Source: an uncultured Collinsella sp. (GTDB taxonomy: Bacteria; Actinomycetota; Coriobacteriia; Coriobacteriales; Coriobacteriaceae). Taken from it: a stretch of 8,171 bases of DNA. Below the pieces are notes generated by a model that was given only the letters and a program-made list of their open reading frames with translations, was not told where the DNA came from and made no database searches. The translations under genes were made by a program, and so were the position numbers. The DNA is taken from positions 1 to 8,171 of the forward strand of contig CABUQY010000070.1 in NCBI GenBank assembly GCA_902493915.1. Direction: 5' to 3'. This document shows, piece by piece, positions 1 to 5,704 of this stretch (position 1 is the first letter of the stretch; every line of letters starts with the position of its first letter).

Positions 1-27
1 CCTCATCACCCTTCATCAGCGTGAGCC
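1..27. repeat. Left copy of inverted repeat flanking the recombinase gene
   Basis: The core CCTTCATCAGCGTGAGCC (10-27) is the exact reverse complement of 999-1016. Extending outward to 1-9 adds 7 of 9 matches against 1017-1025, giving 25 of 27 in total. The copy falls inside the hsdS C-terminal codons (ITLHQRE). It is a likely recombination site for the adjacent tyrosine recombinase. That role is inferred from position and symmetry. Confidence 0.85.
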
Positions 28-49
28 ACGGTTTGCTGATACAGGTTAA
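1..49 (+). CDS. hsdS: 3' end of a type I restriction specificity gene (HsdS C-terminus), partial
   Basis: Reading from base 2, the plus strand encodes LITLHQREPRFADTG and then TAA at 47-49. The string LITLHQRE is a familiar C-terminal motif of HsdS subunits, lying in the conserved helical region that follows the second target-recognition domain. HsdS sets the DNA sequence recognised by the HsdM/HsdR complex. Only 15 codons are visible and the rest lies left of the window. Its stop codon overlaps the stop codon of the recombinase on the opposite strand (46-48), so the two genes meet tail to tail. The first 27 bases form one copy of the inverted repeat whose partner lies at 999-1025. The call rests on a short motif plus its context beside hsdR and a recombinase. 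I cannot tell whether this is the expressed hsdS or a silent alternative copy. Confidence 0.7.
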   Translation, partial: LITLHQREPRFADTG

Positions 50-972
50 ATAAGAGTCGAAAGAGCTCTCATGACGATATCAATGTCCTTGTTCTCAAGC
101 TCTTGAATGACGTGCAGGTAGGTTTCCTGAGTGGTGGTCATGCTTGCATGTCCGAGCCTTCGGGATACGCTGGCGATGGAGACGCCGGCGAACAGCAAAA
201 GTGATGCATGCGTATGCCGCAGCCCGTGGACGGATATGACTGGCACACCAACATTCATGCAGTGGCGCGCCAAAACGCTGTTAGCTGTCGAGTTATAGAC
301 CTTTCCCTTCGCAAATATGGGCTCAGTCGGCGGGAGGTCTTTGAGCAGCCCAGAAAGTTGCATAATGAGTTGCCAGTCGAGTTGAACCTTCCGCACCGAT
401 GAGGCGTTTTTCGTGGGGACGAATCCGCCACCGTTCTTGTAATCCCAGGTCTTGTTCACCGAAAGCGTTTGATGAGCAAAGTCGAAGTCTTCGGGAGTAA
501 GCCCAAGAGCCTCGGAGAAGCGCAGACCCGTTTTAGCGACTATGAGAATAAGCCAATCCCAACTCGGCCCGCCTGTTAAATCAAGGTCGCCGAGCATGGC
601 ATGAAGCTCGAACTGGTTGAGGTACTTGATCTTTTTCGCACGCGGTTGCTTCCCTTTGATGATAGCCTTGCGCGTAGGATCGCGGGGAATAAGCCCTTCG
701 TCAACTGCGTCAAGGATTGCCCCTTTAAGTTGATGGTGAAAGTCCATGGTTGTCTGGCGCTCGTGATGCTCAGCATAGCCATTTATGAGCTGCTGGTACG
801 AGGTGCGGTCCAAATCCTTGATCCTGAGGTTAGGGACAAGCCTGGCTAGCCAAGATTGGGTGAGCCGATATTTTCCCATCGTAACTTCGCGGATTGCCCC
901 CTCTTTATAGACGCTGACCCATTGCGAGTAGTAATCGCAAAAGAGAGAGTCTTCGGTGATGGCAATGAGCAT
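46..972 (-). CDS. Tyrosine recombinase, probable hsdS DNA invertase
   Basis: This 308-residue site-specific tyrosine recombinase has an N-terminal SAM-like/core-binding domain (about 8-105) and a C-terminal catalytic domain (about 115-300). The catalytic residues are all visible: R151 in TGLRFSEAL, K188 in the beta-hairpin, H249 and R252 in HGLRHTHAS, H275 in LGHASMTTTQ, and nucleophile Y285 in TQETYLH. It should be active. The ATG at 972 is preceded by GAAGGAGA at good spacing. It lies 57 nt after the hsdR stop with no visible promoter of its own, so co-transcription with hsdR is likely. It sits between hsdR and an inverted hsdS tail and is bracketed by a 27-bp inverted repeat. That context fits enzymes such as those that shuffle hsdS genes in streptococci and lactobacilli, rather than a prophage integrase: no phage genes or tRNA attachment site are seen. 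The substrate assignment is inferred. Confidence 0.9.
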   Translation of the reverse strand: MLIAITEDSLFCDYYSQWVSVYKEGAIREVTMGKYRLTQSWLARLVPNLRIKDLDRTSYQQLINGYAEHHERQTTMDFHHQLKGAILDAVDEGLIPRDPTRKAIIKGKQPRAKKIKYLNQFELHAMLGDLDLTGGPSWDWLILIVAKTGLRFSEALGLTPEDFDFAHQTLSVNKTWDYKNGGGFVPTKNASSVRKVQLDWQLIMQLSGLLKDLPPTEPIFAKGKVYNSTANSVLARHCMNVGVPVISVHGLRHTHASLLLFAGVSIASVSRRLGHASMTTTQETYLHVIQELENKDIDIVMRALSTLI

Positions 973-980
973 TATTTGTC

Positions 981-1017
981 TCCTTCATCATGTGTGGCGG
1001 CTCACGCTGATGAAGGA
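981..1017 (-). promoter_or_regulatory. Stem-loop that sequesters the recombinase ribosome binding site
   Basis: On the minus strand TCCTTCATCA (1017-1008) is perfectly complementary to TGATGAAGGA (990-981), with a 17-nt loop. The downstream arm contains the SD of the recombinase gene (AAGGAG, start codon at 972). A competing 5-bp stem GCGGC/GCCGC (1029-1025 with 1001-997) would interlock with it. The upstream arm begins 13 nt after the hsdR stop codon, so a terminating ribosome could open the stem and couple recombinase translation to hsdR. The pairing is seen directly; the regulatory role is inferred. Confidence 0.5.
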
Positions 1018-1025
1018 TGATGATG
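999..1025. repeat. Right copy of inverted repeat flanking the recombinase gene
   Basis: The core GGCTCACGCTGATGAAGG (999-1016) is the exact reverse complement of 10-27. The flank 1017-1025 matches at 7 of 9 positions. Read on the minus strand it encodes ILHQREPPHMMKE in the frame equivalent to the HsdS tail, so this site is a piece of hsdS sequence stranded between hsdR and the recombinase gene. The upstream arm of the SD-masking stem lies within it. Confidence 0.85.
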
Positions 1026-1029
1026 CCGC

Positions 1030-4000
1030 TCACTCGTCGATGTCGAAGCCGCCTTCCAGGATAAATCTCTTGAGAAGGGCCGCAGCCCGGGTGTTCACCT
1101 TGAATGGCGGCAGGCTCTTGCCTTCCTTTTGCTCGAAGAAGGCTTTGGCGCGGACTTTGTCAACCGAGTCTTTCAGGTCGTCGAAGCGTCCGAATTCGTT
1201 TATGTTCGATTCAGTCAAGTCAAGTGCCACCATGGTGGCAAGAAGCTCGCCGTCTATGCCGAGTGCCTCGACGACTCGCTCGACCTGGGCGTTTTTCGCC
1301 TTGCGGGCATAAGACGTGATGTAATCCCTCAGCGACATGCCATCTTCCAGGACGGCGTCCCCTCGCTCGACGTCGTGAAGAAACAGCTCGGCAAAGCGTT
1401 GATCGTCTTGGCTCAGGGACGCGAACGATCGGTGGAGCTCCTCGCGCGCGGCGGCAAGACCCTCGTCGTCCTGCTCAAGGCATTTCAGCCACTTCTCGAA
1501 GTTCGCGTTCATGTAGTCGCCGTCTATGAGCCCCGTGTCGATTTCGGTTATATGACCATCGAGCTCGTAGGGCGCTTCGGGCGCATCGCCAGGGTCGCCC
1601 CCTCCTGCGAACAACTCCTTATAGCGCTGCACGAGGATGAGGTAGGTCCGCTCGTCGATGACCGGTTGCACGAAGAAGGACTTGCCACTCAGCTCGCCCT
1701 CTTCCGGCTCCTCCTCAAACTCATAGGTGTCCTGCTCCCATGTAAAGCCTTGCACCTTCGCGGCTTCTAGGAACTCGTTGAGCTCAACAAACTCTTTGGC
1801 GAACTTGCGCCTGGCCTCTTGCGATGCGGGTAGTTTCGAGAGATCGCCGACGCCCGCAGCCTCGAACACCATCAGTATCTCCTGCAGCCGCGCGTCCATC
1901 AGCGCGATATTATCCGGGAGCTTCTGCACGAACATGTCGAGCGGACGGTCGCCCGAATACAACTTCACCGCGGCCTCGATGCGGCCCTTCATAGTGTGGG
2001 GACGGCGGTAGTAGCGGATGGTGCCGAAAGGCTTGTCAGGGCCGAACAAGCGGTTGGTGCGGCTGAAGGCCTGGATGATGCCCTCGTAGTCGATGAGCTT
2101 GTCGAGGTAGAGCGTGTTGAGCCACTTGGAGTCGAAGCCCGTGAGCATCTGATCCACCACGATGAGCAGATCGATGCGACTCTCGCGGTTGGCGTCAACG
2201 TTGACGTAGGGCTTCTTATGGGAAAGGCGCGCCGAAATGTCCTTCTTCATGGCGGGCCAGGTGGGAATGGTGAACTCCTGGCCATATGCTTTGTTGTAAT
2301 CCTCGATAAGTTCGACCAGGGCGTCCTCCTTCACGGTGGAACCGGCGTCATTGTCGATGCTCGGGTCGAAAAGCGCCGTCACTTTCATCTGCGGCGCCTC
2401 CATCTTGAAGGCGCGGTAGTAGTCGATTGCCTCGGGGATGGAACTCGTCGCCAAAATCGCGTGGAACTTGCCGCCGTGGGAGAGCACAGGGAAGCGCCGC
2501 AGCACGTCCTCGACCACCTTACCGTGGTGCGGCGTGTCGGGCCAGTACTGGGCGCGGGTCAGGAAGTCCTCGATACCCTTGATGCGATCGCCGGCACCGT
2601 TGACCATGGGCCCCATGGGGACCTTCGCCTGGTCCATGTAGTGGTAGAAGACCTTGCTCTTGCGCTCGTCGGAGAGGGCCTCGCCGACGCATGAAGCCTT
2701 AGCCTGCTCGAGGGCCACGGCTTCGCGCACGTCGTGGTCGTCGAAGGTCGTCACCATATATGGGTCGAAGCCCAGGACGTTGCCGTCGCGGATACCGTCG
2801 GCGATGCTGTAGCGGTGCAAGCACTCGCCGAACACCATAGCGGTGGTGGAGCCCTTCTTCTGGTTCTCGTCGAGAATCGGCGTGCCTGTGAAGCCGAAGA
2901 ACAACGCGTTGGGGAAAGCCCGGCGTATGTCTTGGAGCATCTCGCCGAAGGTGGAGCGGTGACACTCGTCGATGACGAACACGATCCGCTTGGAAGCTTG
3001 GCGGCCGAGCTCCGCTTGGGTGATCCTACCCTCGCCGGCCTTCACATTGCTCATCTTCTGGATGGACGTGACGATGAGGCGGTTTTTGGGGTCGTCGCTC
3101 GCGAGCTTCGACTTCAGCACCTGCGTGTTCTCGGTCCCCTGCACGTCGTCGGAGTCGTCGGCGAATGCGCGGTACTCGGAGAGCGACTGCGTGCCCAGCT
3201 CGATACGGTCCATGAGAAAGACCACCTTGTCGGCGTCATGGGAGTCGGCTATGAGCTGGGCCGACTTAAAGCTCGTCATGGTCTTGCCGGAGCCGGTAGT
3301 ATGCCATATGTAACCGCCGGGACGCCCCGGAGCGCTGCTCTTTGGTCTCTCGTCCCACTTGCACCTTCGTACCTTGTCGGATATGGCGGCAGCCGCGTAG
3401 TACTGGTAGCTGCGCATGACCTTCAGGCAGCCGTCCGAGCTGTCTGCCACAGTGTAGAAGCCGATGAGCTGGTGCGCCATAGGGATGGAGAGCAGAGTGG
3501 AGGTGAATCGCTTCCATTCGTCGGTTCCGGGTTTATCGCCCGCGCAGACGGGCTCGTTGTTGAAGTCCTCCCAGTGGAAGAAGAAGTTGGGGTTGAACGA
3601 GCCCATGCCGGGGTTTGCGAAGTAACGCGCCTCGTCGGGAGTCATTCCTACGAAGATCTGGACTAGGCGGAAGAGCCCCGTGAACACGCCCTCGTGGGCG
3701 TACTTCTCAATCTGGCCAGTGGCTTGGCTCACGGGCACGCCACTGCGCTTGAGCTCGATGTGGATGACGGGCATGCCGTTGATGAGCAGGCACAGGTCGC
3801 CGCGGCGGTCGTTCAGAATCTTGCTCTTCGCAGGATAGATCGGCTGCTGAGCTATCTGATAGCGGCTCTGACCGGCTGCGATCTCCTGGCGATCGTAGAT
3901 CTTCAGGCTCACCTCCTTGCCCAAGTGAAGCGGATCGTTGGGGTTGTCGCGTGTGATGGCGACGGTCTTTCCGTTGATGAACCCGTTGAGCGCGAGCGGA

Positions 4001-4230
4001 GTCTTGAGCGTTTCGATTTGTTCGATGACCTGCGCCATCTCGCCCTGGGTGAGCGGGCAGCCGTTCAGGCGGTCGATACCCGCGTTGTTCTGGAACAGAA
4101 TCTTAGCCCAGTTGTCGATGAGGTCCTGCTCGGTGGGATAACGAAGCACACCTCTCGCGTCGTCCCAGCCGTGCTGCTTCAGCACGGTTATGACCGCTTC
4201 TTCGAACGCCGCCTCTTTATCGAAAACCAT
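1030..4230 (-). CDS. hsdR: Type I restriction enzyme R subunit (endonuclease and translocase)
   Basis: This 1066-residue HsdR is the ATP-dependent DNA translocase and nuclease subunit of the HsdR2M2S1 complex, which cuts DNA unmethylated at its target, far from the site. The N-terminal PD-(D/E)xK nuclease shows D145 (RRGDL), E159 and K161 (IELK) and the QxxxY element QIEKY at 173-177. The superfamily 2 motor shows Walker A TTGSGKT (311-317), DECH (421-424), FTGTP (447-451), motif V around 687-710 (VVDQMLTGFD) and motif VI QAFSRTNR (720-727). A long helical C-terminal region for complex assembly follows. Length and motif order are normal and there is no frameshift. The ATG at 4230 follows a modest GATAGG site. 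A TATAAT box lies 50-55 nt upstream without a recognisable -35. hsdM and the main part of hsdS are not in the window and are expected to the left. Confidence 0.97.
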   Translation of the reverse strand: MVFDKEAAFEEAVITVLKQHGWDDARGVLRYPTEQDLIDNWAKILFQNNAGIDRLNGCPLTQGEMAQVIEQIETLKTPLALNGFINGKTVAITRDNPNDPLHLGKEVSLKIYDRQEIAAGQSRYQIAQQPIYPAKSKILNDRRGDLCLLINGMPVIHIELKRSGVPVSQATGQIEKYAHEGVFTGLFRLVQIFVGMTPDEARYFANPGMGSFNPNFFFHWEDFNNEPVCAGDKPGTDEWKRFTSTLLSIPMAHQLIGFYTVADSSDGCLKVMRSYQYYAAAAISDKVRRCKWDERPKSSAPGRPGGYIWHTTGSGKTMTSFKSAQLIADSHDADKVVFLMDRIELGTQSLSEYRAFADDSDDVQGTENTQVLKSKLASDDPKNRLIVTSIQKMSNVKAGEGRITQAELGRQASKRIVFVIDECHRSTFGEMLQDIRRAFPNALFFGFTGTPILDENQKKGSTTAMVFGECLHRYSIADGIRDGNVLGFDPYMVTTFDDHDVREAVALEQAKASCVGEALSDERKSKVFYHYMDQAKVPMGPMVNGAGDRIKGIEDFLTRAQYWPDTPHHGKVVEDVLRRFPVLSHGGKFHAILATSSIPEAIDYYRAFKMEAPQMKVTALFDPSIDNDAGSTVKEDALVELIEDYNKAYGQEFTIPTWPAMKKDISARLSHKKPYVNVDANRESRIDLLIVVDQMLTGFDSKWLNTLYLDKLIDYEGIIQAFSRTNRLFGPDKPFGTIRYYRRPHTMKGRIEAAVKLYSGDRPLDMFVQKLPDNIALMDARLQEILMVFEAAGVGDLSKLPASQEARRKFAKEFVELNEFLEAAKVQGFTWEQDTYEFEEEPEEGELSGKSFFVQPVIDERTYLILVQRYKELFAGGGDPGDAPEAPYELDGHITEIDTGLIDGDYMNANFEKWLKCLEQDDEGLAAAREELHRSFASLSQDDQRFAELFLHDVERGDAVLEDGMSLRDYITSYARKAKNAQVERVVEALGIDGELLATMVALDLTESNINEFGRFDDLKDSVDKVRAKAFFEQKEGKSLPPFKVNTRAAALLKRFILEGGFDIDE

Positions 4231-4279
4231 GGCGAAACCTATCTACGAACTGCAAAAAGCGCATTTAACTGTTTTAAAC

Positions 4280-4285
4280 ATTATA
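4280..4285 (-). promoter_or_regulatory. hsdR: Candidate -10 box for hsdR
   Basis: A perfect TATAAT on the minus strand lies 49 nt upstream of the hsdR start codon. No good -35 hexamer is found 16-18 bp upstream (CCCGGG in that position), so the promoter would be weak or dependent on an activator. The palindromes at 4317-4359 lie upstream of it. Confidence 0.4.
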
Positions 4286-4316
4286 GGTCACGCGGTCATT
4301 TCCCCGGGATGGCTCA

Positions 4317-4339
4317 GCCCATTACAGTCTGTAATAGGC
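4317..4339. promoter_or_regulatory. Palindrome upstream of hsdR, possible operator
   Basis: ATTACAG-T-CTGTAAT (4321-4335) is a perfect 7-bp inverted repeat around one base. Allowing one mismatch it extends to 11-bp arms (4317-4339). Such compact symmetry suits a dimeric regulator. It sits 31-54 bp upstream of the TATAAT box of hsdR. No regulator gene is seen in the window. Function is inferred. Confidence 0.35.
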
Positions 4340-4359
4340 CATCGATAAATTTCGATGGC
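4338..4359. repeat. Second inverted repeat in the hsdR-exonuclease gap
   Basis: GCCATCGA (4338-4345) and TCGATGGC (4352-4359) are perfect 8-bp arms around a 6-nt loop. It touches the palindrome at 4317-4339. It could end transcription from the exonuclease gene, but no T-run follows on the minus strand, so this is not a standard intrinsic terminator. Apart from these two palindromes and a short GCCCCGAGGGGC at 4393-4404, nothing gene-like is seen in 4231-4438. Confidence 0.45.
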
Positions 4360-4438
4360 GAGCATTCGGCGCATTGCCTACGATACGGGCAAGCCCCGAG
4401 GGGCCGCCGATCAGGCGCCTCCGGATGGCCGTCTGCCC

Positions 4439-5173
4439 CTACCTCCCCTCCGCCTTCAGCTTCAGCAGCAGGTCACCCAGCTCGGGGCACTTGCTGCTGA
4501 GGCGCGTCTGGGCTCGCTCGCCCATCCCCCATCGCTGACGGATCTCCTGGGCGCGCGGGCTCACGTGATAGTCCCCCTCCATCATCTGCTTGAGCAGCTT
4601 GGCGGTCACACGAGCATCGGCTAGGGCGCTGTGGGCGTTGCCCGTCGACTCGTCGAACTCGATGCCAAACCACGTTGCCGTATCACTCAAAGAAACGCAC
4701 CCGTGGCTGCCAACGTCCATGATCGAGGTGTAAAACGCCTGCAGGTCAGCCCAGTCCGTAGGAAAGGCGGCGAGGTCGATACGCTTCGCCTGGCACTCGG
4801 TCATAAGCTGTCGGCGGTCCGCCCCGCTCCAGCAGACCACCTGGGCGGAGTAGCGACCGATCCAATCGCCGAGCCTTTTAATCACCACGTAGAGCGGATC
4901 GGCCATTGCGGTGTCAACGGCCGATATCCCCGTGAGCTCGCGGACGGGATGTGCAACGCCCTCGGCATATTCCGTCTGTACAAACTGCGAAAACTCGCCC
5001 ATCACGTTGCCGCGGTTATCAAGCTTAACCGCGCCGACCTCGATAATCTCATTGCGCAGCCCACGGCGCTGACGCTGCTTTGGCACCGGCGCAAACTCAA
5101 AGTCGAGCACAATCTGGCGCGCAAAGTTCGTCGTATCGATAGCCGAGACACCCGGCGTCTTTTTGTCTGGCAC
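4439..5173 (-). CDS. DEDDh-type 3'-5' exonuclease (RNase T/DnaQ superfamily)
   Basis: This 244-residue protein carries the three exonuclease motifs: ExoI IVLDFEF with D24 and E26, ExoII WSGADRRQL with D119, and ExoIII NAHSALADAR with H181 and D186. The order and the HxxxxD spacing mark the DEDDh subclass, whose members remove nucleotides from 3' ends of DNA or RNA using two metal ions. The C-terminal ~50 residues are not part of the fold. Family members of this stand-alone type (KapD-like or DnaQ-like) have varied substrates, so DNA versus RNA cannot be decided here. The start is GTG at 5173, supported by AGAAAGG at 8 nt spacing; no nearby in-frame ATG competes. It precedes hsdR by 208 nt with separate regulatory-looking sequence between them, so it is probably not part of the restriction operon. 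Confidence 0.88.
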   Translation of the reverse strand: MPDKKTPGVSAIDTTNFARQIVLDFEFAPVPKQRQRRGLRNEIIEVGAVKLDNRGNVMGEFSQFVQTEYAEGVAHPVRELTGISAVDTAMADPLYVVIKRLGDWIGRYSAQVVCWSGADRRQLMTECQAKRIDLAAFPTDWADLQAFYTSIMDVGSHGCVSLSDTATWFGIEFDESTGNAHSALADARVTAKLLKQMMEGDYHVSPRAQEIRQRWGMGERAQTRLSSKCPELGDLLLKLKAEGR

Positions 5174-5226
5174 GGTCAGGGCCTTTCTCCGTCAACTACC
5201 GCTCGTTACATAGGCGGCTACATTGC

Positions 5227-5288
5227 CGTAAGGATAGGCGCCCGTGCGGACATGAAAGCGCCCAGCGCGGCCTTCTGACGCCCTTACG
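5227..5288. other. Possible structured segment in the gap upstream of the exonuclease
   Basis: CGTAAG (5227-5232) pairs with CTTACG (5283-5288) and GGCG (5237-5240) with CGCC (5279-5282), closing a 62-nt segment. On the minus strand it would be 5' leader of the exonuclease mRNA if the promoter lies beyond it. The pairing is short and could be chance. Otherwise the 5174-5327 gap shows no gene. Confidence 0.2.
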
Positions 5289-5327
5289 AAAGGCTGCTTT
5301 TCGAGGGAATCACATTGCTGTTATTAT

Positions 5328-5341
5328 CGAACATATATTCG
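5328..5341. promoter_or_regulatory. LexA/SOS-box-like palindrome
   Basis: CGAACATATATTCG matches the Gram-positive/actinobacterial LexA box pattern CGAAC-N4-GTTCG at every position but one (A for G). It overlaps the weak -35 region of the plus-strand promoter at 5338-5367, where a bound repressor would block transcription. It lies 155 bp upstream of the exonuclease start, so that gene is a less likely target. This is a single-site match by eye and could be chance. Confidence 0.4.
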
Positions 5342-5367
5342 TATTTCTAGCTGCAATTTGATAGAAT
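5338..5367 (+). promoter_or_regulatory. Candidate promoter of the 41-residue peptide gene
   Basis: An extended -10, TGATAGAAT (5359-5367), has TAGAAT one base off consensus. A weak -35, TTCGTA (5338-5343), lies 18 bp upstream. Transcription would begin near 5374 and give a leader of about 58 nt before the ATG at 5432. Confidence 0.5.
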
Positions 5368-5404
5368 GGCAGTTGTTGACGGCAGTTCCATGTGCCGGGC
5401 AGCG

Positions 5405-5423
5405 CCCTCCATGCGACGGGAGG
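5405..5423 (+). promoter_or_regulatory. Hairpin masking the ribosome binding site of the small gene
   Basis: CCCTCC (5405-5410) is perfectly complementary to GGGAGG (5418-5423) with a 7-nt loop. GGGAGG starts the near-perfect SD GGGAGGTGAT, which is 8 nt from the ATG at 5432. An alternative stem GGGC/GCCC (5397-5400 with 5404-5407) shares three bases with the masking arm, so the two folds compete. Masked SDs are typical of type I toxin mRNAs. The pairing is seen; the role is inferred. Confidence 0.5.
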
Positions 5424-5431
5424 TGATGCCC

Positions 5432-5557
5432 ATGACCGATCTGATTGATTTCGTGAAGCTCCTGACCGCTTTGGTCTCGCTCATCACGGCGCTTATCGGA
5501 CTTACCGAGGCACTCAAGCAGTGTTCGAAACGTAAAAAGAGGGGTCGACGCCGTTAA
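5432..5557 (+). CDS. Small membrane peptide with basic tail, candidate type I toxin
   Basis: The gene encodes 41 residues: a short acidic start (MTDLIDF), a leucine-rich hydrophobic stretch suited to one membrane helix (about residues 5-27), then a tail with nine Lys/Arg (from K29: KRKKR at 33-37, RRR at the end). The start at 5432 is chosen because GGGAGGTGAT lies 8 nt upstream. An earlier ATG at 5366 overlaps the -10 box and one at 5426 overlaps the SD itself. Size and layout resemble membrane-acting type I toxins such as TxpA, BsrG and Fst, or the holin-like toxin families, though I recognise no specific family. Its SD lies in a hairpin, a terminator follows, and a convergent antisense RNA gene overlaps its 3' end. 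The stop codon sits in the loop of the antisense terminator. Toxicity is unproven; a harmless small membrane protein remains possible. Confidence 0.65.
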   Translation: MTDLIDFVKLLTALVSLITALIGLTEALKQCSKRKKRGRRR

Positions 5558-5570
5558 GGCATTGACCCCT
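5534..5570 (-). terminator. Intrinsic terminator of the antisense RNA
   Basis: On the minus strand AGGGGTC (5570-5564) pairs with GACCCCT (5546-5540), with an inner GCC/GGC pair set and loop TTAAC. It is followed by CTTTTT (5539-5534). On the plus strand the same stem has no T-run, so it works in the minus direction only. It lies over the end of the 41-residue gene, whose TAA (5555-5557) is in the loop. Confidence 0.75.
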
Positions 5571-5619
5571 TGAACTAAGTAACGGCGCTGCCCAGCTCTT
5601 CTCAACTTGGGCTGCCGTC
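5534..5619 (-). ncRNA. Candidate antisense RNA to the small peptide gene, putative RNA antitoxin
   Basis: A minus-strand promoter (TTGTTA, 17 bp, TAAAAT; 5654-5626) would start RNA near 5619. A minus-strand intrinsic terminator at 5570-5534 would end it, giving about 85 nt with no useful reading frame. The RNA would be fully complementary to the last 24 nt of the peptide gene and to the 3' untranslated region including its terminator stem. It would not reach the SD. This matches 3'-overlapping antitoxins such as RatA or SR4 of Bacillus, which act through duplex formation and RNase III decay. Promoter and terminator are seen directly; existence of the RNA is inferred. Confidence 0.5.
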
Positions 5620-5631
5620 AGCTTTATTTTA
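5582..5631 (+). terminator. Intrinsic terminator of the small peptide gene
   Basis: ACGGC and GCCCA (5582-5586 and 5590-5594) pair with TGGGC and GCCGT (5608-5612 and 5614-5618), with small bulges. A T-rich tract CTTTATTTTA (5622-5631) follows on the plus strand. It lies 25 nt after the stop codon. The T tract overlaps the -10 of the antisense promoter. Confidence 0.65.
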
Positions 5632-5654
5632 CCCACGGACGTCGGGTTTAACAA
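5626..5654 (-). promoter_or_regulatory. Promoter of the convergent antisense RNA
   Basis: Minus-strand TTGTTA (5654-5649; 4 of 6 to TTGACA) and TAAAAT (5631-5626; 5 of 6 to TATAAT) are separated by exactly 17 bp. It faces the 41-residue gene. No protein start follows before the terminator at 5570-5534, so its product would be a short RNA. Confidence 0.55.
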
Positions 5655-5704
5655 ATGGATTTTCGGTAATGGAAGCACGGCGCGCCCGCACGCCCGCAAA
5701 ACCA

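Noticed and set aside
46..972. Prophage or integrative element integrase with an att site.
   Set aside because: No tRNA gene, direct repeats or phage genes are visible. The flanking repeats are inverted and lie in restriction-system sequence, which fits an invertase better.
1996..3666. Long open frames on the plus strand opposite hsdR (for example 1996-2694, 2734-3666 and 3694-4500).
   Set aside because: They mirror the codons of hsdR, have no ribosome binding sites, and show low-complexity Val/Glu/Leu-rich translations typical of antisense shadows in GC-rich DNA.
4439..5173. Exonuclease as a working part of the restriction/defence locus.
   Set aside because: A 208-bp gap with its own palindromes separates it from hsdR, and DEDDh exonucleases are common housekeeping enzymes. 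Proximity alone is not enough.
5227..5303. tRNA, riboswitch or terminator in the gap upstream of the exonuclease.
   Set aside because: Only short pairings are found (CGTAAG/CTTACG, and CGAAAG/CTTTTCG), with no cloverleaf or known aptamer pattern and no upstream plus-strand gene to terminate.
5366..5557. Longer 63-residue form of the small gene starting at 5366.
   Set aside because: The first ATG overlaps the -10 box and has no SD. The strong SD at 5418-5427 points to 5432.
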